48,990 nucleotides of DNA from Ga0077536 sp943370145. Lineage in GTDB: Bacteria; Pseudomonadota; Gammaproteobacteria; Ga0077536. Location: positions 1-48,990 of the forward strand of contig CALRPY020000033.1 of the NCBI GenBank assembly GCA_943370145.1, in the 5' to 3' direction. Both the position numbers and the translations under genes were made by a program. This document shows, in pieces, positions 8,718 to 17,565 of this stretch; within the stretch, counting starts at the first letter, position 1; each line of letters starts with the position of its first letter. The notes beneath the pieces are model-generated. The model worked only from the letters and a program-made list of their open reading frames with translations, had not been told where the DNA came from and ran no database searches.

Positions 8718-11624
8718 ATGTCCCCGTTGCGCCGTGCCGCCGCGCGTCTCGCGCCGAAGAACTGGCTCCTCGCCTCGCCGTTCGCGCGCCGGCTCGTCGC
8801 CCTGTTCGTGCTGTCCTCGATGCTGCCCGCGCTCCTGCTCGGTGCGCTGACCTTCCGTTACGTCGACCACCAGCTCACGGCCGTGACCGATCGGCACGTC
8901 CAGCACCTCGTCAAGGCCGCCGGCTTCAGCGTCTTCGACTGGCTGCTCCGGCGCGACCTCGAGACCCGGGACATCATCGCGCATCTCGAGCAGGGGGAAC
9001 CCGGCGCGGATGCGCTGCGGCCGGGGCTCGACATGCGGGTCGAGGCGCTGGCCGCGACCACGCTGAGCCTGCAGGACCGCGATGCGCTCAGGCGTGGCCA
9101 CAGCGTGTTCGAGCACGTGCCGGGCCCGGCGGGCGAAGCTGGCGAATTCACGCTCAGCCGCCTCGCGCGGACGGCCGCCGGCGAGCTCCTCGTCACCAAT
9201 CTCCTGGGCGAACCGCCGTCCGCGCACACCGTCCTCCCGCCCAGCGTCGCGTACTGCTATGTCGACGAGGACGCCGCGCCGATCGACTGTTCCGAGCCGA
9301 TGCCGCCGCCGTTGCGCGCGGCGCTCGCTGAACAGGACGCCGCGGGGCACCAGGTGTTCGGGCTGACCCTCGGCGAGCGCGAGGTCCGCGTGCGCAGCTG
9401 GCAGATTTTCCTTGGCGCCGAGTTCGGACTGCGCGACTGGCGGATCGTCGTCTGGCACGACCGCGAGGACATGCTGATCTCGGTCGCGGCCTTCAGCGAG
9501 ATGCTGCGGCCGGTGCTGCTCGTGGCGGCGATCAGCGCGGTGCTCCTTGCCATGATCGCGATCCGCCACCACCTTGCGCCCTTCCGCCTGCTGACGGACG
9601 CGGCGCGGCGCATCGGCGCCCACGACCTGGACGTGCAGGTCGACGTCCGCAGCGGTGACGAGCTCGAGGGCCTGGGCCAGGCTTTCAACGACATGGCCGC
9701 GCGGATCAAGCGCAACTTCCAGTTCATGACCGCGCTCGGCGCGATCGATCGCGATGCGTTGACGTCCAAGGAACCCGCGACGACCGTGCGCGCGCTGCTG
9801 CGCGGCCTCGGCGAACTCGTGGCCCACGACTGGGCCTGCGTGTGGTTCCATGACGGCCGCTCCGACGGCATGCTGCTGATGACCCAGGATGGCCGGACAC
9901 TCGAGCAGGAACTCTCGCGCATCCCGGGCCTGTCGGTCGGCGATCGGGTCCTCGTGCTGAGCGCGGAAGGCTGGACGGACGTGCCGTTCGCCGGGCGCGC
10001 CGCGTGCGCCCGCGGCGACCGCGCGATCGGGCGCGTCTACGCCGCACCGCTGGCCGTCGGCGAGCAGGCGGCCGCGGCGGTGTGGATCGCCCCGCTGCGC
10101 GGCCAGCCGCTCACGCCGGAAGAAGAGACAACGTTCCGCGAACTCGCGGCTCGCCTCGGTGTCGCCCTCGTCAACTTCACGGCGAAGGAGGAACTCTACA
10201 AGGAGGCGCATTTCGACACGCTGACCGGCCTGCCCAACCGGCGCCTGTTCAAGGAGATGCTCGACGGCGCGATCCTGCGCGCGCCGCGCGACCACCATGC
10301 GGTGGGGCTGCTGTTCATCGATCTCGACGACTTCAAGTACGTCAACGACTCGCTGGGGCACGTGGTCGGGGACAAGCTGTTGTGCGCCGTGGCGGAAAGC
10401 CTGCGCCACACCGTCCGCGAGACCGATTTCGTCGCGCGCCTCGGCGGCGACGAATTCGTGATCATCGTGCCGGACCTGCCGGAGGACGAGTCGCTCGCCG
10501 TCGGCAACATGACGCGCATCGCGGAGAAGGTGATGGCCGAACTGCGCAACCCGATGTTGCTCGACGGCCAGGAGCTGCTGGTGCGCGCGAGCATTGGCGG
10601 CGCGTTGTACCCGCGGGACGGCGCCAACGCCGACGAACTGCTGCGCGGTGCCGACGCCGCGATGTACCTGACGAAGGACACCGCGCGCGGCGGCTTCACG
10701 TTCTTCTCGCAGGAGCTCAACGCGCGGGCGACGCGCCGGCTCGCGCTGCAGGCGGAAATCGTGCGCGGCATCGAGCGTGACGAATTCGTGCTGTTCTACC
10801 AGCCCCAGGTCAGCACCATCGACGGCACCGTCAAGGGGTGCGAGGCACTGTTGCGCTGGCAGCACCCGACGCGTGGCCTGCTCGGCCCGGGCGAGTTCAT
10901 CGCCGAAGCGGAAGCGACCGGCCTGATCGCTGACATCGGCACCAGTGCGCTGCGCCAGGCCGCGCGCCAGCTCGCGGCCTGGCACGACCTCGGCTACACC
11001 GAGCTTGCGATGTCGGTCAATGTCGCGGCGCGACAGTTCGACGATCCGCTGCTCGTGCCGCTCGTCGAGAACATCATCAACGACGGCGGCATCCCTGCGG
11101 CGCTGTTCGAACTCGAAATCACCGAGTCGGCGGCCTGCCGGCGGCTCGACCACACGGTGGACGTGATGCAGCGGCTGGCGGCGCTCGGCGTGCGCATCGC
11201 GCTCGACGATTTCGGCACCGGGCACTCGTCGCTCGCCTACCTGCAGCGCATGCCGCTCAGGACGTTGAAGGTCGACCGTTCCTTCGTCATCGAGATCGGG
11301 GTCTCGCGCCGCGGCGAGAGCATCGTCGACGCGATTCTCGCCCTCGCCAAGTGCCTCGACCTCGAGGTCGTCGCCGAAGGCGTCGAGACCGAACCGCAGC
11401 GTGCGCACCTCGCCGAGCGCGGCTGCGATCTGATCCAGGGCTGGCTCTACAAGCCGGCGCTGCCGCCCGCGCAGTTCCTGGAATTCGTCGCGGAGCGGCG
11501 GGCGCTCGCCCTCGAGCATCGGCGGCTCGTCGAGCGTATCGGTCGCGACGAGTCCGCCCTGCCGGACGGCACGGTCGATGTGCCCTCGCCCGCCGCGCCG
11601 CAGCGGGGGCCGGACGCCGCATGA
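8718..11624 (+). CDS. membrane GGDEF-EAL protein with HAMP and GAF-like regions
   Basis: A 968-residue inner-membrane protein with both cyclic-di-GMP synthesis and breakdown domains. Order: transmembrane helix about 26-46, periplasmic sensor region to about 260, second helix about 262-284, HAMP about 285-337, a GAF-like segment about 350-490, GGDEF about 495-655 and EAL about 670-930. The GGDEF site is intact (RLGGDEF near 573-579) and an RETD inhibitory site lies five residues before it. EAL residues look complete: EALLRW near 709, SVNVAARQF, ELEITES, DDFGTGHSS at 830, LKVDRSF and VAEGVET. Both activities are therefore possible. It starts five bases after the pilin-like gene, suggesting a shared transcript. 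Confidence 0.95.
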   Translation: MSPLRRAAARLAPKNWLLASPFARRLVALFVLSSMLPALLLGALTFRYVDHQLTAVTDRHVQHLVKAAGFSVFDWLLRRDLETRDIIAHLEQGEPGADALRPGLDMRVEALAATTLSLQDRDALRRGHSVFEHVPGPAGEAGEFTLSRLARTAAGELLVTNLLGEPPSAHTVLPPSVAYCYVDEDAAPIDCSEPMPPPLRAALAEQDAAGHQVFGLTLGEREVRVRSWQIFLGAEFGLRDWRIVVWHDREDMLISVAAFSEMLRPVLLVAAISAVLLAMIAIRHHLAPFRLLTDAARRIGAHDLDVQVDVRSGDELEGLGQAFNDMAARIKRNFQFMTALGAIDRDALTSKEPATTVRALLRGLGELVAHDWACVWFHDGRSDGMLLMTQDGRTLEQELSRIPGLSVGDRVLVLSAEGWTDVPFAGRAACARGDRAIGRVYAAPLAVGEQAAAAVWIAPLRGQPLTPEEETTFRELAARLGVALVNFTAKEELYKEAHFDTLTGLPNRRLFKEMLDGAILRAPRDHHAVGLLFIDLDDFKYVNDSLGHVVGDKLLCAVAESLRHTVRETDFVARLGGDEFVIIVPDLPEDESLAVGNMTRIAEKVMAELRNPMLLDGQELLVRASIGGALYPRDGANADELLRGADAAMYLTKDTARGGFTFFSQELNARATRRLALQAEIVRGIERDEFVLFYQPQVSTIDGTVKGCEALLRWQHPTRGLLGPGEFIAEAEATGLIADIGTSALRQAARQLAAWHDLGYTELAMSVNVAARQFDDPLLVPLVENIINDGGIPAALFELEITESAACRRLDHTVDVMQRLAALGVRIALDDFGTGHSSLAYLQRMPLRTLKVDRSFVIEIGVSRRGESIVDAILALAKCLDLEVVAEGVETEPQRAHLAERGCDLIQGWLYKPALPPAQFLEFVAERRALALEHRRLVERIGRDESALPDGTVDVPSPAAPQRGPDAA

Positions 11625-11863
11625 GCGTCGCCGTGCTCGCGCTGGCCGGGTTCGCCTGCATCGCGCTCGGCGCGTGGTGGCTGGTCGACCCGGCCGGCTG
11701 GCTGCAACGCTACGCTGACCACGCCCGTCTGTGCCCGTCGTTGATCAGGCGATTGTGCGCGCCGAACAGGTTCAATCTCGCGCTGACCCGGCTCTGCGGC
11801 GCCTTGCTGATAGCTGCCGGCGGTACGGTGCTCGTGCTCCTGTTCACGCCCGCGCCCACCTGA
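11621..11863 (+). CDS. small two-helix membrane protein
   Basis: An 80-residue hydrophobic protein with two predicted transmembrane segments (about 3-25 and 56-76) joined by a short polar loop with Arg and Cys residues. I do not recognise a family. The ATG overlaps the stop of the GGDEF-EAL gene in an ATGA arrangement, which suggests translational coupling and supports this being a real gene despite its size. Confidence 0.65.
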   Translation: MSVAVLALAGFACIALGAWWLVDPAGWLQRYADHARLCPSLIRRLCAPNRFNLALTRLCGALLIAAGGTVLVLLFTPAPT

Positions 11864-11936
11864 GCCGACCCGGTCGCCGTTGCGCTGTGCGATACTTGCG
11901 GCCCGCGCGCACGCGCCGCCCCGCCCAGGCTGTCCG

Positions 11937-14288
11937 ATGTCCGAACCGAGTTTCTTCGCCACCGCTCCGCGCGGTACCGCCGACCTGCTCCTGACCGAAC
12001 TCGCCGGTTTCGGCGCGACCGACTGCCGCGAGCGCATCGGCGGCGTCGCCTTCAGCGGCGATCTCGCGGTGGCTTACCGAGCCCTGTGGTGGTCCCGGCT
12101 CGCGAACCGCGTGCTGCTGGTGCTCGCGCGCTTCCCGGCGCCTGACGCCGATGCCCTGTACGCCGGCGTGCGCGCCGTCGACTGGTCCGCCCACCTCGCG
12201 CCGGAAGGCACGCTCGCCGTCGATGCCGTGGCCAGCCGCTCGCAGCTGACGCACAGCCACTTCATCGCGCAGCGCGCGAAGGACGCGATCGTCGACGCCC
12301 TGCGCGCGGCGGATGGCAGCCGGCCGAATGTCGACACGGCGCATCCCGACCTGCGCCTGAATCTCTACATCGACCGCGACGAGGCCCAGCTCGCGATCGA
12401 TCTCGCCGGCGACAGCCTGCACCGGCGCGGTTACCGCGCCAGCCAGGGCGCCGCGCCGCTGAAGGAAAACCTGGCGGCAGCGCTGCTGCTGCGCGCCGGC
12501 TGGCCCGCGGTCGCCGCCGAGGGTGGCCCGCTGGTCGACCCCATGTGCGGCGCCGGCACCCTGCCGATCGAGGCCGCGCTGATCGCCGGCGACATCGCGC
12601 CCGGGCTGCTGCGCGGCCACTGCGGCTGCGCGCGCTGGTTGCGGCACGACGCGGCGGCGTGGGCGGCGCTCGCCGAGGAGGCCGCCGCGCGCCGCGCACA
12701 GGGTGCCAGCCGCATCCCGCCGATCGTCGGCTTCGACGCGGATCCCGCCGCCGTGCAGAACGCATGGGAGAACATCGAGCGCGCGGGCCTGCTCGGCGTC
12801 GTGCACGTGGAGCGCCGCGAACTGGCGCAGGCGGACGCGCCTGCCGCGGCCGAAGGGCGTCCCGGGCTCGTGATCTGCAATCCACCCTACGGCGAACGCC
12901 TGCTGGCCCGGCCCGCGACGCGGACAGCCGAGCCCTGGATGACCGACCCCTCGCGCCGCGCACCGTCGCGGCACGGTGGCACCCTGTCGCGTGCCCACCG
13001 CGACGCGCATGCGCCGCGCACCTATGTCGAGCGCGCGGCCGCCGCGGACACTGCCGCCGAACGGGCCGCGCTCGAGGGGCTGTATCGCGAACTCGGCCAG
13101 TGCCTGCGCGCACGTTTCACCGGCTGGGACGCGGCGGTGCTGACCGGCGACCCGACACTCGGCCTCGCGCTGAACATCAAGGCGCGCCGCACGCACACGG
13201 TGTGGAACGGCGCCATCGAATGCCGCTTCCTCCGGCTCAAGATCACGCCGGAATTCTTCAGCCCCGACGTGCCGCCCGGCAGCGAGCGCATCGTCCGCGC
13301 GCAGCAGCGCATGGCGAAGCTCGGCGCGCCGTCCGCCGGCGCCGACATGTTCGCCAACCGCCTGCGCAAGAACCTGCAGCGCCTCGGCCGCTGGAGCCGC
13401 CGCGAGCAGGTCGCCTGCTACCGGCTGTACGACGCAGACATGCCTGAATATGCGGTCGCGATCGACCTCTACGAGGGAAGCGAACGGTGGCTGCACGTGC
13501 AGGAGTACGCGGCGCCGTCGACGATCGACGAGGACAAGGCGCGACTGCGCCTCGACGAGGCGTTGTCCGTGTTGCCGACGGTGCTGGACCTGCCGCTGGA
13601 ACGCATCGTCTTCAAGCGTCGCCAGCGCCAGCGGGGCACGGCCCAGTACGAGCGCCTCGCCGACGAGGGCAACTTCTTCGAGGTGCGCGAAGGCGGGCTG
13701 CGTCTGCTCGTCAACCTGCGCGACTACCTGGACACGGGCCTGTTCCTCGATCACCGAGTCACGCGCGAACTGCTGCGCGAGCGGGCGCAGGGCCGGGATT
13801 TCCTGAATCTCTTCGCCTACACCGGTTCGGCGAGCGTCTATGCCGCCGCCGGCGGCGCGACAAGCACGACCTCGGTCGACATGTCGGCGACCTACGCCCA
13901 ATGGGCGCTGCGCAACCTCGCGCTGAACGGCTTCACGCCGCCCCGGCACCAGGTCCTGCAGGCCGACTGCATGGCGACGCTGGCCGCGCCGCCGACGCGG
14001 CGCTACGGCCTCATCTTCCTCGACCCGCCGACTTTCTCGAACTCCAAGCGCATGAGCGACACGCTCGATATCCAGCGCGACCACGTCACGCTGATCCGGC
14101 ACTGCGTCGAGCGGCTGACGCCGGACGGGGATCTGATCTTCTCGACCAACCTGCGCCGCTTCCAGCTCGACACCGAAGCGCTGTCCGATCTCGCGATCAA
14201 GGACCTGAGCCGCCAGACCCTGCCCGAGGACTTCAAGCGCAACGCGCGCATCCACCAGTGCTTCGAGATCAAGCGCCGCGCCGTGTGA
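11937..14288 (+). CDS. rlmL: bifunctional 23S rRNA methyltransferase RlmKL
   Basis: A 783-residue fusion of the RlmL (m2G2445) and RlmK (m7G2069) methyltransferases, which modify the peptidyl-transferase region of 23S rRNA during ribosome assembly. The N-terminal ferredoxin-like/THUMP part spans about 1-155. The RlmL SAM domain has DPMCGAGTLPIEAAL and catalytic NPPYGERL near 315; the RlmK domain has LNLFAYTGSASVYAA and LDPPTFSNSKRM near 696. E. coli RlmL is 702 residues; most of the excess is an extra Arg/Ala-rich stretch of about 50 residues directly after NPPYGERL. The ATG at 11937 follows a poor ribosome site but begins the conserved FFATAPRGTADLL segment; the open frame upstream is discarded. 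Confidence 0.95.
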   Translation: MSEPSFFATAPRGTADLLLTELAGFGATDCRERIGGVAFSGDLAVAYRALWWSRLANRVLLVLARFPAPDADALYAGVRAVDWSAHLAPEGTLAVDAVASRSQLTHSHFIAQRAKDAIVDALRAADGSRPNVDTAHPDLRLNLYIDRDEAQLAIDLAGDSLHRRGYRASQGAAPLKENLAAALLLRAGWPAVAAEGGPLVDPMCGAGTLPIEAALIAGDIAPGLLRGHCGCARWLRHDAAAWAALAEEAAARRAQGASRIPPIVGFDADPAAVQNAWENIERAGLLGVVHVERRELAQADAPAAAEGRPGLVICNPPYGERLLARPATRTAEPWMTDPSRRAPSRHGGTLSRAHRDAHAPRTYVERAAAADTAAERAALEGLYRELGQCLRARFTGWDAAVLTGDPTLGLALNIKARRTHTVWNGAIECRFLRLKITPEFFSPDVPPGSERIVRAQQRMAKLGAPSAGADMFANRLRKNLQRLGRWSRREQVACYRLYDADMPEYAVAIDLYEGSERWLHVQEYAAPSTIDEDKARLRLDEALSVLPTVLDLPLERIVFKRRQRQRGTAQYERLADEGNFFEVREGGLRLLVNLRDYLDTGLFLDHRVTRELLRERAQGRDFLNLFAYTGSASVYAAAGGATSTTSVDMSATYAQWALRNLALNGFTPPRHQVLQADCMATLAAPPTRRYGLIFLDPPTFSNSKRMSDTLDIQRDHVTLIRHCVERLTPDGDLIFSTNLRRFQLDTEALSDLAIKDLSRQTLPEDFKRNARIHQCFEIKRRAV

Positions 14289-14421
14289 GCGTGTGACCGG
14301 GCGCCCGCCTGCCGGACGCAGCCGCGGCGCACCCAGGGCGTTGGGGGTGAATCGACGCACAGCGCCGCCGCACCACGGCCAACACAGGCGCTCGATGGCT
14401 GACAGGGCATTGCCTGGTTGG

Positions 14422-14991
14422 CTATTTCACCTTCGCCGACTTGATGAGGATGGTGTCGCGCGGCACGTCCCCCATCGGGCCGAAGTTCGTCGTCGGCACG
14501 GCGACGATCGCGTCCACGGTCTCCATGCCGGAGACGACCTTGCCGAACACCGCATAGCCCCAGCCGCGCGGGTCCTTCGCGGTGTGATCCAGGAATCCGT
14601 TGTCGACGACGTTGATGAAGAACTGTGCGGTCGCGCTGTGCGGATCGCCGGTGCGCGCCATCGCAAGCGTGCCGCGCGTATTTTTCAGGCCGTTGTCGGC
14701 CTCGTTCTGGATGGGCGCACTGGTGTCCTTCTGCGTCATCTCCGGCGTGAAGCCGCCCCCCTGGACCATGAAGCCCGGGATCACGCGATGGAAGATCGTG
14801 CCGTCATAGAAACCGGCCTTCACATAGGCGAGGAAGTTCTCGACCGACTTCGGCGCCTCGGCCGGGAAGAGCTCGATTTCGATGGCGCCCTTGGTCGTCT
14901 CCATGACGACGACCGGCTTGGCGTCGCCGGCATGGACGATCGGGGCGAGGAAAATGGCGCAGGCCAGCAGCAGGGCAGGGCGGAATTTCAT
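14422..14991 (-). CDS. ppiA: periplasmic cyclophilin-type peptidyl-prolyl isomerase
   Basis: A 189-residue PpiA-like cyclophilin that should catalyse cis-trans isomerisation of prolyl bonds in the periplasm. A signal peptide (MKFRPALLLACAIFLAPIVHA) precedes the domain. Cyclophilin motifs are clear: FHRVIPGFMVQGG with the catalytic Arg, a QFFINV segment and GYAVFGKVVSGM. The ATG at 14991 has GGAGA about six bases upstream; the longer open frame is not needed. It converges on rlmL. Its upstream region carries inverted repeats rather than another gene. Confidence 0.93.
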   Translation of the reverse strand: MKFRPALLLACAIFLAPIVHAGDAKPVVVMETTKGAIEIELFPAEAPKSVENFLAYVKAGFYDGTIFHRVIPGFMVQGGGFTPEMTQKDTSAPIQNEADNGLKNTRGTLAMARTGDPHSATAQFFINVVDNGFLDHTAKDPRGWGYAVFGKVVSGMETVDAIVAVPTTNFGPMGDVPRDTILIKSAKVK

Positions 14992-15040
14992 AGGTTTGTC
15001 TCCATGGACGGAAGCAGGATTCTCGCACAAGGCGACTTCT

Positions 15041-15110
15041 CCGTGCCCTCCGTGGTGAAACCGGGCGTTTCCGCGGCAACAGACACCGGATTTTTTCCAC
15101 GGAGCACGGA
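15041..15110. repeat. inverted repeat of CTCCGTG...CCGTGG type
   Basis: CTCCGTGCCCTCCGTGG at 15041-15057 is answered by CCACGGAGCACGGAG at 15096-15110 in reverse complement, around a short gene-less spacer. A third, degenerate half (CTTCTCCGTGTCCTCCGCG) lies near 15340. This resembles the dispersed CCACGGAGGACACGGAG-type repeats seen in many bacterial genomes, and is similar in style to the 1731-1955 repeat. Confidence 0.65.
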
Positions 15111-15132
15111 GCACCCGAAGGACAACGGTGAA

Positions 15133-15177
15133 GGGGAGAAAAGGTGTCAGATTTGAAATCTGACACCTTTTCTCCCC
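15133..15177. repeat. GGTGTCAGATTT palindrome, copy 1 (perfect)
   Basis: A perfect 45-bp palindrome with 22-base arms around a single central G at 15155. The inner arm reads AAAAGGTGTCAGATTT and the outer arm GGGGAG. It would form a very stable hairpin in single-stranded DNA or RNA, with a CCTTTTCT run on the right side. It stands between ppiA and the next gene; I see nothing else in it. Confidence 0.93.
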
Positions 15178-15490
15178 TCAGGCCTGAGGGGAGAGGCTGA
15201 GCTCCCCGGCAGGCGCGGGTGCCGGCGTTCGTGTCAGTACGGGCCACCGAGCAACACCGGGAACGCCGGAACTTTTCGAGTCGGGCTGAGCCAGCGGCCG
15301 AAGGCATGGCTATTGCCCGGACCACGTGCGGAAAAGCGTCTTCTCCGTGTCCTCCGCGCTCCCGGTGGCTATCCCGAATCCCTGCCCTCGAGATGGCCAT
15401 TCATCACCCGGCAGGCGACGGCCCCATGTGGCACGGCAGGGAATAATGGGGTCAGGAGACAGCCCGGACGGGAGGGGCGAACTCCATGCC
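15178..15490. other. gene-less stretch between ppiA and the monooxygenase gene
   Basis: The whole interval 14992-15490 lacks a supportable gene. Apart from the inverted repeat and the palindrome it holds only a degenerate half-copy of the CTCCGTG repeat near 15340. Short open frames here have no ribosome sites or recognisable sequence. Confidence 0.5.
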
Positions 15491-16399
15491 TCACCTGAAC
15501 GCCGGCAGCACTTCCCTCGCGATGAGTTCCTCGTTGCGTTCGGCATAGTCCGCCGGGCAGGCCGAGGACAGGAACACGACTTCCGCGCCGGCGTCGACGT
15601 ACTCCCGGATCCTTGCGCGGCATTCGGCCGGTGTGCCCGTGATGGTGTATTTGGCCGCGATCTTCGAGAAATCCTGCGCGTACTGGGCGCCGAGTTTCTC
15701 GGCCGCCATCGCGAGCGCAGTCGCGCTGTCCGCGTGACAGGCAGTGAAGGCGAAAATCGACGGCCGCACCGCATCGGGCTGTCGCCCGGCCGCGGCGCAG
15801 AGTTCGCGGATCCTCGCGATGGATTCGGCGAGCATGGCGGGCGTGTACATGTACGGCATCCAGCCGTCGGCGTGGTGGGCGGCGCGACGCAGCGCGGCCT
15901 CCTTGCGGCCGGACACCCAGATCGGCAGCGGCTGCTGGACGGCGGCCGGCTGCAGGCGCACGCCGTTGAGCGTGTTGAAGCGGCCGGCATGGTCGACGGT
16001 CTCGCCGGCGAGCAGTCGCCTCAACAGCGGCAGCGCCTCGTTGACCCGCGCGCCGCGCTCGCCGACCGGCACGCCGCAGGCCTCGAATTCGCGCGGCATC
16101 TCGCCGCCGATGCCGATGCCCATCTCGTAGCGGCCGCCGGACACCACGTCCAGGGTCGCGGCGAGCTTGGCGGCCAGCGCGGCCGGATAGAGCGGCAACA
16201 GCACCACGGCCGACACCAGCCGGATGCGCGAGGTTGCGCCGGCCGCCGCCGCGAGCGAGATGAAACTGTTGGAGGTGGGCCCGTGGAAGCTCACGTGCTC
16301 GCCGCAGCCGGCGTAGTCGTAACCGAGTGCCTCGAGCCGGCGCGCATTGCCCGCCGCGTCCTCGATGCTGTGCAGGGACATGCCGAACTGGATGGCCAT
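15491..16399 (-). CDS. luciferase-like (LLM class) flavin monooxygenase
   Basis: A 302-residue TIM-barrel protein of the bacterial luciferase-like family, which use reduced FMN or F420. Typical segments are the N-terminal IQFGMSLHSIEDA, GCGEHVSFHGPTS, the SRIRLVSAVVLLPLYPAALAAK region, DVVSGGRYEMGIGIGG and PLPIWVSGRKEAALRRAA. The length is normal. The ATG at 16399 has GAGGAG about eight bases upstream. It is divergent from the ABC transporter with 124 bases between starts, so a shared regulatory region and a linked substrate are possible. Cofactor choice (FMN or F420) and substrate cannot be told from sequence by eye. Confidence 0.88.
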   Translation of the reverse strand: MAIQFGMSLHSIEDAAGNARRLEALGYDYAGCGEHVSFHGPTSNSFISLAAAAGATSRIRLVSAVVLLPLYPAALAAKLAATLDVVSGGRYEMGIGIGGEMPREFEACGVPVGERGARVNEALPLLRRLLAGETVDHAGRFNTLNGVRLQPAAVQQPLPIWVSGRKEAALRRAAHHADGWMPYMYTPAMLAESIARIRELCAAAGRQPDAVRPSIFAFTACHADSATALAMAAEKLGAQYAQDFSKIAAKYTITGTPAECRARIREYVDAGAEVVFLSSACPADYAERNEELIAREVLPAFR

Positions 16400-16523
16400 G
16401 GGGTTTCTCCTCGTTGCGCGCATCTCATCATCGCACGGCATCCGCGTGGCGGTGCAGCCGGCTCGGTTGAACAGCGGCCGCGGCGTCCCGGATAATCCGC
16501 GCTCTTCCCGCCGAGCGACAACG

Positions 16524-17555
16524 ATGCGCCCGTTCCCGTTTCACCGCGTCCTCGCCAGCCTCGCGGTACTCGCGAGCCTGCTGTGTGCACCGCTTGCCCA
16601 GGCCGAGCCCGAACGACGCGAGGTCGTGATCGCCGTCGGCGGGCAGGGCCTCTTCTATTACCTGCCGCTCGCGATTGCGCAGCAGCGCGGCTATTTTCGC
16701 GACGCGGGCCTCGACGTCGAAATCGCCGACTTTCCGGGGGGCTCCAAGTCGCTGCAGGCGGTCGTCGGCGGCAGCGCCGATGTCGCGGCGGGCGCTTTCG
16801 AGCACGTGCTCAACATGCAGGCGAAAGGGCAGGACCTGCGCGCGATCGTGCTGCTCGCCCGCTACCCGGGCATGGTGCTGGCGCTGCCGCCCGCGCGGGC
16901 TGCGGAATTTCGCTCCGCGGCTGATCTGAAAGGCCTCAAGGTCGGGGTCACCGCGCCAGGCTCGTCGACCCACATGTTCCTCAACCACCTGCTTGGTGAG
17001 GCTGGGCTCGCCGTCGATACGGTGTCCGTGATCGGCATCGGCGCCGGCGCGAGCGCGATCGCCGCGATGCGCCGCGGCGACATCGATGCGATGGTGCATC
17101 TCGATCCCGTGATCCAGCGGCTGGAAGCCGATGGCGTGGTGCAGGCGGTCGTCGACACCCGCAGCGCGGAGGGCGTGGCCGCGGTCTATGGCGGGCCGTA
17201 TCACGCGGCCTGCCTGTACGCGAAGGCCGAGTTCATCGCCGCGCATCCCGGGACCACGCAGGCGATCGTCGATGCCCAGGTGCGCGCGCTGCGCTGGCTG
17301 CAGCGCGCGACACCGGACGAGATCGTCGCCAGCGTGCCACCGGCCTTCCTCGGCGGCGACCCTGTCGCCTACCAAGCGGCGCTGGTGAAGAACCTGCAGA
17401 TCCTGTCGCCCGATGGCCACCTCGATCCGGAAGGCGCGGCGCGCGTGCTCACGGCGCTGCGCGGCTTCGAGCCCTTCATGCGCAAGGCGGATGTCGACCC
17501 GGCCCGCGCGCTGACGAACGACTTCGTCGCGCGCGTGCCCGCGGCCGGCGAGTAG
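16524..17555 (+). CDS. ABC transporter substrate-binding protein (NMT1/SsuA type)
   Basis: A 343-residue periplasmic binding protein of the NMT1/SsuA/TauA class, which bind small anions, sulfonates or thiamine precursors. It has a signal peptide (about 1-27, ending PLAQA) and the family fold motifs: AIAQQRGYFRDAGLDVEI, GGSKSLQAVVGGSADVAAG and DLKGLKVGVTAPGSSTHMF. It is the first gene of a complete importer with ATPase and permease following at 10 and 0 bases. The start at 16524 was chosen for the signal peptide; the frame is open upstream. The ligand is unknown. Confidence 0.9.
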   Translation: MRPFPFHRVLASLAVLASLLCAPLAQAEPERREVVIAVGGQGLFYYLPLAIAQQRGYFRDAGLDVEIADFPGGSKSLQAVVGGSADVAAGAFEHVLNMQAKGQDLRAIVLLARYPGMVLALPPARAAEFRSAADLKGLKVGVTAPGSSTHMFLNHLLGEAGLAVDTVSVIGIGAGASAIAAMRRGDIDAMVHLDPVIQRLEADGVVQAVVDTRSAEGVAAVYGGPYHAACLYAKAEFIAAHPGTTQAIVDAQVRALRWLQRATPDEIVASVPPAFLGGDPVAYQAALVKNLQILSPDGHLDPEGAARVLTALRGFEPFMRKADVDPARALTNDFVARVPAAGE

Positions 17556-17565
17556 CGCGCACGCC

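Noticed and set aside
8706..11519. Long antisense open frame of 937 codons
   Set aside because: It lies fully opposite the GGDEF-EAL gene, has low-complexity charged sequence and no recognisable domain; typical of high-GC DNA.
11844..14360. Long antisense frame opposite rlmL
   Set aside because: No ribosome site or domain; a mirror of the RlmKL coding bias.
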